A DNA stretch of 32,792 nt from Saccharothrix sp. ALI-22-I (GTDB taxonomy: Bacteria > Actinomycetota > Actinomycetes > Mycobacteriales > Pseudonocardiaceae), in contig NZ_MTQP01000026.1 of NCBI RefSeq assembly GCF_001984175.1, positions 1 through 32,792 on the forward strand, in the 5' to 3' direction. Below the pieces are notes generated by a model. That model was not told the DNA's origin and made no database searches. It saw nothing but the letters and a program-made list of their open reading frames with translations. Shown here one piece after another: positions 29,473 through 32,792 of the stretch. Position 1 is the first letter of the stretch, and each line of letters opens with the position of its first letter. Made by a program: the position numbers and the translations under genes.

Positions 29473-31575
29473 ATGGTGCGTTTCAATCTGCTGGGACCGA
29501 TGGAAGTCATCTTAGACGGCACACAGATGCCACTGGGCGGAGCAAAGCAGCGGGCGACACTGGCGTTCTTGCTGATGAACCCCAACCGCGTGGTGGCCAC
29601 CAGTCAATTGTTAAGAGCGCTGTGGACCGAAGACATGCCGAAGTCCGCGCGCAAGATCCTGCAGAACGCCATCTGGGGACTGCGCAGCCTGCTGACCGCG
29701 GACGGTGAGGACAACGGCGCCGTACTGGTGACCCAGGCGCCCGGTTACCTGTTGCAGCTCGACCCCGAGAAGATCGACGTGCACGTGTTCCTCCGCCTGG
29801 CCAAACAGGGCCGGGCGTTGTTGCCCACCGACCCGGACGAGGCCGCCCGGCTGCTGCGCGAGGCATTGGCGCTGTGGCAGGGCCCGGCGCTGGCCGACCT
29901 GGTCGAGACCGGCATCGCGTGGCCCGAGCTGACGTCGTTGCAGAACGCCCGGCTGGACGCGATGGAGGACTTCTTCGACGCGGAACTGGCCCGGGGCCGC
30001 CACCAGGCCACGATCGACCAGCTCGAACTCATGGTCGAGAACGAGCCGCTGCGCGAACGCTCCTGCGGCCAGCTCATGCTCGCGCTGTACCGCAGCGGAC
30101 GACAGGCCGACGCGCTGCGCGTCTACGGTCGGGTGCGCGCCGCCCTGGTCAGCGAACTCGGCCTGGAGCCCGGTCGCGAGTTACAGACCTTGCAAAGCGC
30201 CATCCTCAGCCACGACCCCACGTTGACCAGACTGTCCCGCTCCGCCGCGCCCGTGGTCGTGGAGCAGCCCGCGACGTCGATCGGCCGGTACACCACCGAG
30301 GTCGGGGTGGTGATGATCAAGGCGCAGCCGTCCGACACCCTCGCGGACCACGACCTGCTGGACCTCGTCGCCCGGGTCGCCCGGGAGCAGGTCGAACACT
30401 TCGGCGGCACCGTCGCCGCGTCCATCGGCTCGGTGTCACTGGCCCTGTTCGACCAGCACGAAGCGGGCGGCGCGGGCGAGTTGCGGGCGGTCCGAGCCGC
30501 GGCGGCGATCAACGACAGGCTGGTGGGCGCGGCCCGGCACGCGCTGACGTTCCAGGCGGCGGTCACCGTCGGGACGGTGCTGGTGCCGGACGGGTCCAGG
30601 CCGGGCGACCCGGCGTCCACGGTGAGCCGCGCTACCCTCGCCGACTGCGAGAACCTGCTGACCCACGTGCCGATCGGCGAGATCTGGGTCAGCGAGCGGG
30701 CCCGCCGGTCGACCGCGTCGGCGGTGGCGTACCAGCGGGTGACGGGGACGTCCCTGTCGGCGTGGCGGGTGCTCGACGCCGACCCGTTCCGCCACGACCG
30801 CGACGCCACCGACTCCGGCGACGACCGGCGCAAGCACGAACTGGACCTGCTGGGCGGCCTGCTGGGCCTGGTCCACGTGCGCGACCAGCCGCACCTCGTG
30901 ACGCTGGTGGGCGCGCCGGGCACCGGTAAGTCCCGGCTGGTGGACGACTTCGCCCGACTGGTGGCCGAGAACCAGGCGGTGGACCTGCTGCGCCTGCCGA
31001 GCCCCGCGGACCCCTTCGGCGACGGCATCAGAACCGTCCAAGCCAGGATCATCGCCGCGCACTGCGGCATCCACCCCGAGGACACGCCACCGGCGGCCGA
31101 CGCGAAACTCGGCGAGGCCGTCGCCCAACTCGCCGGCACACCCGGCGACATGAACTACGTCATGTCCGCCCTCCGACCACTGATCGGCCTGGAGAAACCG
31201 GACCCCGGGGCCGAGCCGCGCTCACGCGAGATGTGGCGCCGTTTCCTGCGGCAAGCCGAACTGCCCAACCCCATGGTGATCCTCCTGGACGACCTGCACC
31301 GGGGTTCGGACGAACTGCTGGACATGGTGGACGACCTGACCGACTGCCGACGAGACCTGCCCCTGCTGGTGGTCGCGGCGACCCGACCGAACCTCCTGGA
31401 ACGCCGCCCCGAATGGGGCCTGGGCAAACACCACGCCACCACCATCACCCTGAACGCACTGCCGAAGACAACGGCCCGCAAACCGACCGGCCGAACCGCC
31501 GCGTGCCACAGCCACCACCTCCACAACAGCGTCCGCGTACCGCTACCGGAAGCCCCCATGCCGCACTCCGCCTGA
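29473..31575 (+). CDS. SARP-family pathway activator with degenerate cyclase domain and ATPase domain, apparently C-terminally truncated
   Basis: A 700-residue regulator. About 1-95 is an OmpR-type winged helix (FNLLGPMEV, then GGAKQRATLAFLLMN, SARKILQNAIWGLRSLL). About 100-245 is the bacterial transcriptional activator (BTAD) domain ending SELGLEPGRELQTLQ. About 270-435 resembles a class III cyclase domain (HFGGTVAASIGSVSLALFD, AVRAAAAIND) but lacks metal-binding Asp. About 455-665 is a P-loop ATPase with Walker A GAPGTGKS (480-487) and Walker B VILLDD (602-607). This is the PimR-like layout, but PimR-type proteins continue for several hundred residues; here similarity stops near TITLNALP and the last 40 residues look unrelated. 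Start is ATG 29473 or GTG 29476, the latter better spaced from GGGGG. TTA codons occur at positions 14, 47 and 237. It probably activates the cluster. Confidence 0.92.
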   Translation: MVRFNLLGPMEVILDGTQMPLGGAKQRATLAFLLMNPNRVVATSQLLRALWTEDMPKSARKILQNAIWGLRSLLTADGEDNGAVLVTQAPGYLLQLDPEKIDVHVFLRLAKQGRALLPTDPDEAARLLREALALWQGPALADLVETGIAWPELTSLQNARLDAMEDFFDAELARGRHQATIDQLELMVENEPLRERSCGQLMLALYRSGRQADALRVYGRVRAALVSELGLEPGRELQTLQSAILSHDPTLTRLSRSAAPVVVEQPATSIGRYTTEVGVVMIKAQPSDTLADHDLLDLVARVAREQVEHFGGTVAASIGSVSLALFDQHEAGGAGELRAVRAAAAINDRLVGAARHALTFQAAVTVGTVLVPDGSRPGDPASTVSRATLADCENLLTHVPIGEIWVSERARRSTASAVAYQRVTGTSLSAWRVLDADPFRHDRDATDSGDDRRKHELDLLGGLLGLVHVRDQPHLVTLVGAPGTGKSRLVDDFARLVAENQAVDLLRLPSPADPFGDGIRTVQARIIAAHCGIHPEDTPPAADAKLGEAVAQLAGTPGDMNYVMSALRPLIGLEKPDPGAEPRSREMWRRFLRQAELPNPMVILLDDLHRGSDELLDMVDDLTDCRRDLPLLVVAATRPNLLERRPEWGLGKHHATTITLNALPKTTARKPTGRTAACHSHHLHNSVRVPLPEAPMPHSA

Positions 31576-31604
31576 CCCGAGCACAATCCGGCCCAGCCGT
31601 CGAC

Positions 31605-31634
31605 CGTCCGATCCCCACCGACGTGGATCGGACG
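31605..31634. terminator. Bidirectional hairpin terminator between convergent genes
   Basis: Perfect 10-bp arms (cgtccgatcc and ggatcggacg) with a 10-base loop lie between the end of the SARP gene and the end of the convergent DUF222/HNH gene. Confidence 0.78.
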
Positions 31635-31651
31635 TACCCGGCACAGGCGGT

Positions 31652-32792
31652 TCAGGCCGCTATGCCCACCGGTGGTCGGTGGAGAAGGTTCTGCCTCGGC
31701 CGCTGTGCCGGATCGACATGGCGGGGCGGAACGAACGCCGGCACACCACCCGTCATCGTGATCGACCACAACGAGTGGTGAATCACACTGTGGTGGGCAC
31801 GACACAACAACACGAGATTGCCCAAATCCGTGTCGCCACCGTCCGCCCAATGCTTCACGTGGTGCGCGTCGCACCACTTCGGCGGACGCGGACAACCCGG
31901 GAACGCACAACCCCGATCACGGGCGTGCAACGCCTTGCGCTGCGCCACACTCACCGTCCGCTTCGCCCGCCCCAGATCCAGAATCTCGGACGCCGCACCC
32001 AGCACCACCGGGATGACCTTGGCATCACACGCGATCCGCCGCGCCTGCGCCGCACTGAGATAGTGGTCGCCGTCGAGCACCGCATGCCCCACACCACGCC
32101 GCAACGTCTCGAAATCCACCGTCACGCTGATGTGCGGGCGTTCCCCCGCCTCCGAGGGCAGGTGCTCCGACCGCGACGCCAGACCAACCAGGTCGCCGAA
32201 CGCTTCACCCAACCGACGCGCCCGATCCTTCGGACCATCCGGACGCGGCTGCGACAAGGGTTCGAGCATCGCGGTGAACCTCGCGCCGGTCTCCGCCGAC
32301 AACTCACCCCAGAACTCCACCCGCCCACCCGGCAGATCCCGCACATAGAGCACATCGGCGGGTTCGGCCTCCGGCTCGTCCAACTCGTCGACCGCATCCT
32401 GCTCGACCCGATCCCGGATGCGGTCGGCCAGTTGCCGCACCACCCTCGGTTCGACCGAGCGGGCGGCCTCGACCAGCGTCTCCTCCGACCAGTCGGGCAG
32501 CCGCAACTTGTCGACCGCCCGCGTCAACTCCCGCAGATGACCATCCGACAACTCCTGCTCCGCCAACGCCGCACCAGCCACCGGATGCAGCGGCGACAGC
32601 GACTGTCCGGTCGGGCTGACCGACGGCAGGAACAGGTCGACCTGCCTGATCCACTGCTCCACCTCGGCCGGATTCACCCGCAGCAACCGTTGGTAGGAAT
32701 CCAGGTCATAGCCACACCGCAACACCTGGGCCAACAACTCCAACCGCTGCCGATGCATCGCCCGCATCGACGCCTCGACATCCGCCGCCGCG
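31652..32792 (-). CDS. DUF222/HNH endonuclease family protein (REP13E12-like), 5' end outside the window
   Basis: An actinobacterial DUF222 protein with a C-terminal HNH nuclease motif. The frame stays open to the window end (reading AAADVEAS before the first Met at 32767), so the true start is probably outside. Helical DUF222 domain: about the first 250 residues, with LRELTRAVDKLRLPD and GELSAETGARFTAMLEPL. HNH region near the C-terminus: CAFPGCPRPPKWCDAHHVKHWADGGDTDLGNLVLLCRAHHSVIHH, with two zinc-type CxxC/CxxH pairs and the His-Asn-His set. These multicopy genes are often found at variable sites in actinomycete genomes. It is convergent with the SARP gene and is unlikely to belong to the polyketide pathway; it may mark the cluster border. 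Confidence 0.93.
   Translation of the reverse strand, partial: AAADVEASMRAMHRQRLELLAQVLRCGYDLDSYQRLLRVNPAEVEQWIRQVDLFLPSVSPTGQSLSPLHPVAGAALAEQELSDGHLRELTRAVDKLRLPDWSEETLVEAARSVEPRVVRQLADRIRDRVEQDAVDELDEPEAEPADVLYVRDLPGGRVEFWGELSAETGARFTAMLEPLSQPRPDGPKDRARRLGEAFGDLVGLASRSEHLPSEAGERPHISVTVDFETLRRGVGHAVLDGDHYLSAAQARRIACDAKVIPVVLGAASEILDLGRAKRTVSVAQRKALHARDRGCAFPGCPRPPKWCDAHHVKHWADGGDTDLGNLVLLCRAHHSVIHHSLWSITMTGGVPAFVPPRHVDPAQRPRQNLLHRPPVGIAA

Noticed and set aside
31233..31781. Plus-strand frame overlapping the end of the SARP gene as a continuation after a frameshift
   Set aside because: The overlapping frame is Pro/Arg/His-rich and shows no winged-helix or TPR-like pattern expected for the missing C-terminus.

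Overview
The window looks like one flank of a modular type I polyketide biosynthetic gene cluster from a high-GC actinomycete. The evidence is the very high GC content, frequent GTG starts, a SARP-type activator, mycothiol-linked DinB-fold proteins and a DUF222/HNH endonuclease. A Pseudonocardiales-type host such as Saccharothrix, Actinosynnema, Lentzea or Amycolatopsis is a reasonable guess, but nothing here proves the genus.

Positions 1-19769, all on the minus strand, hold three consecutive polyketide synthase genes. Transcription order is 6900-19769 (loading module plus modules 1 and 2), 1835-6895 (module 3), then 1-1811 (module 4, cut by the window edge inside its AT). The loading ketosynthase has Gln in place of the active-site Cys (KSQ type). 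All four complete AT domains carry GHSIGE and HAFH motifs typical of malonyl-CoA. Modules 1 and 2 have intact DH and KR domains. Module 3 has a clearly decayed DH and a KR with a damaged NADPH motif. The inferred early chain is acetyl, then crotonyl, then a sorbyl-like 2,4-hexadienoyl unit, and then probably a beta-keto (or beta-hydroxy) extension. No thioesterase or later modules are visible, so the final product cannot be named.

Positions 19839-25189 hold a GlxA/AraC-type regulator just upstream of the PKS genes, a divergent DinB/MDMPI-like protein, a translationally coupled P450-ferredoxin pair, and a plus-strand operon with a group D (acyl-CoA-dehydrogenase-fold) flavin monooxygenase between two paralogous SnoaL-like proteins. 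These are the likely tailoring genes.

Positions 25247-27474 form a minus-strand operon: an ECF-type sigma factor with a C-terminal SnoaL-like domain, a TIGR03086-type DinB/MDMPI protein, and a flavin reductase that probably serves the monooxygenase. A 114-bp intergenic region with an unusual concentric dyad separates it from a divergent 14-TM drug-efflux transporter (27589-29064), a plausible exporter and self-resistance gene.

Positions 29065-31575 hold a GC-poorer regulatory region and a PimR-like SARP with a degenerate cyclase domain and an ATPase domain. The SARP lacks the expected C-terminal region and contains three TTA codons. A 5'-truncated DUF222/HNH endonuclease gene (31652-32792, minus) ends the window and probably marks the cluster border. 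Strong hairpins lie in three convergent gene gaps and after the transporter.
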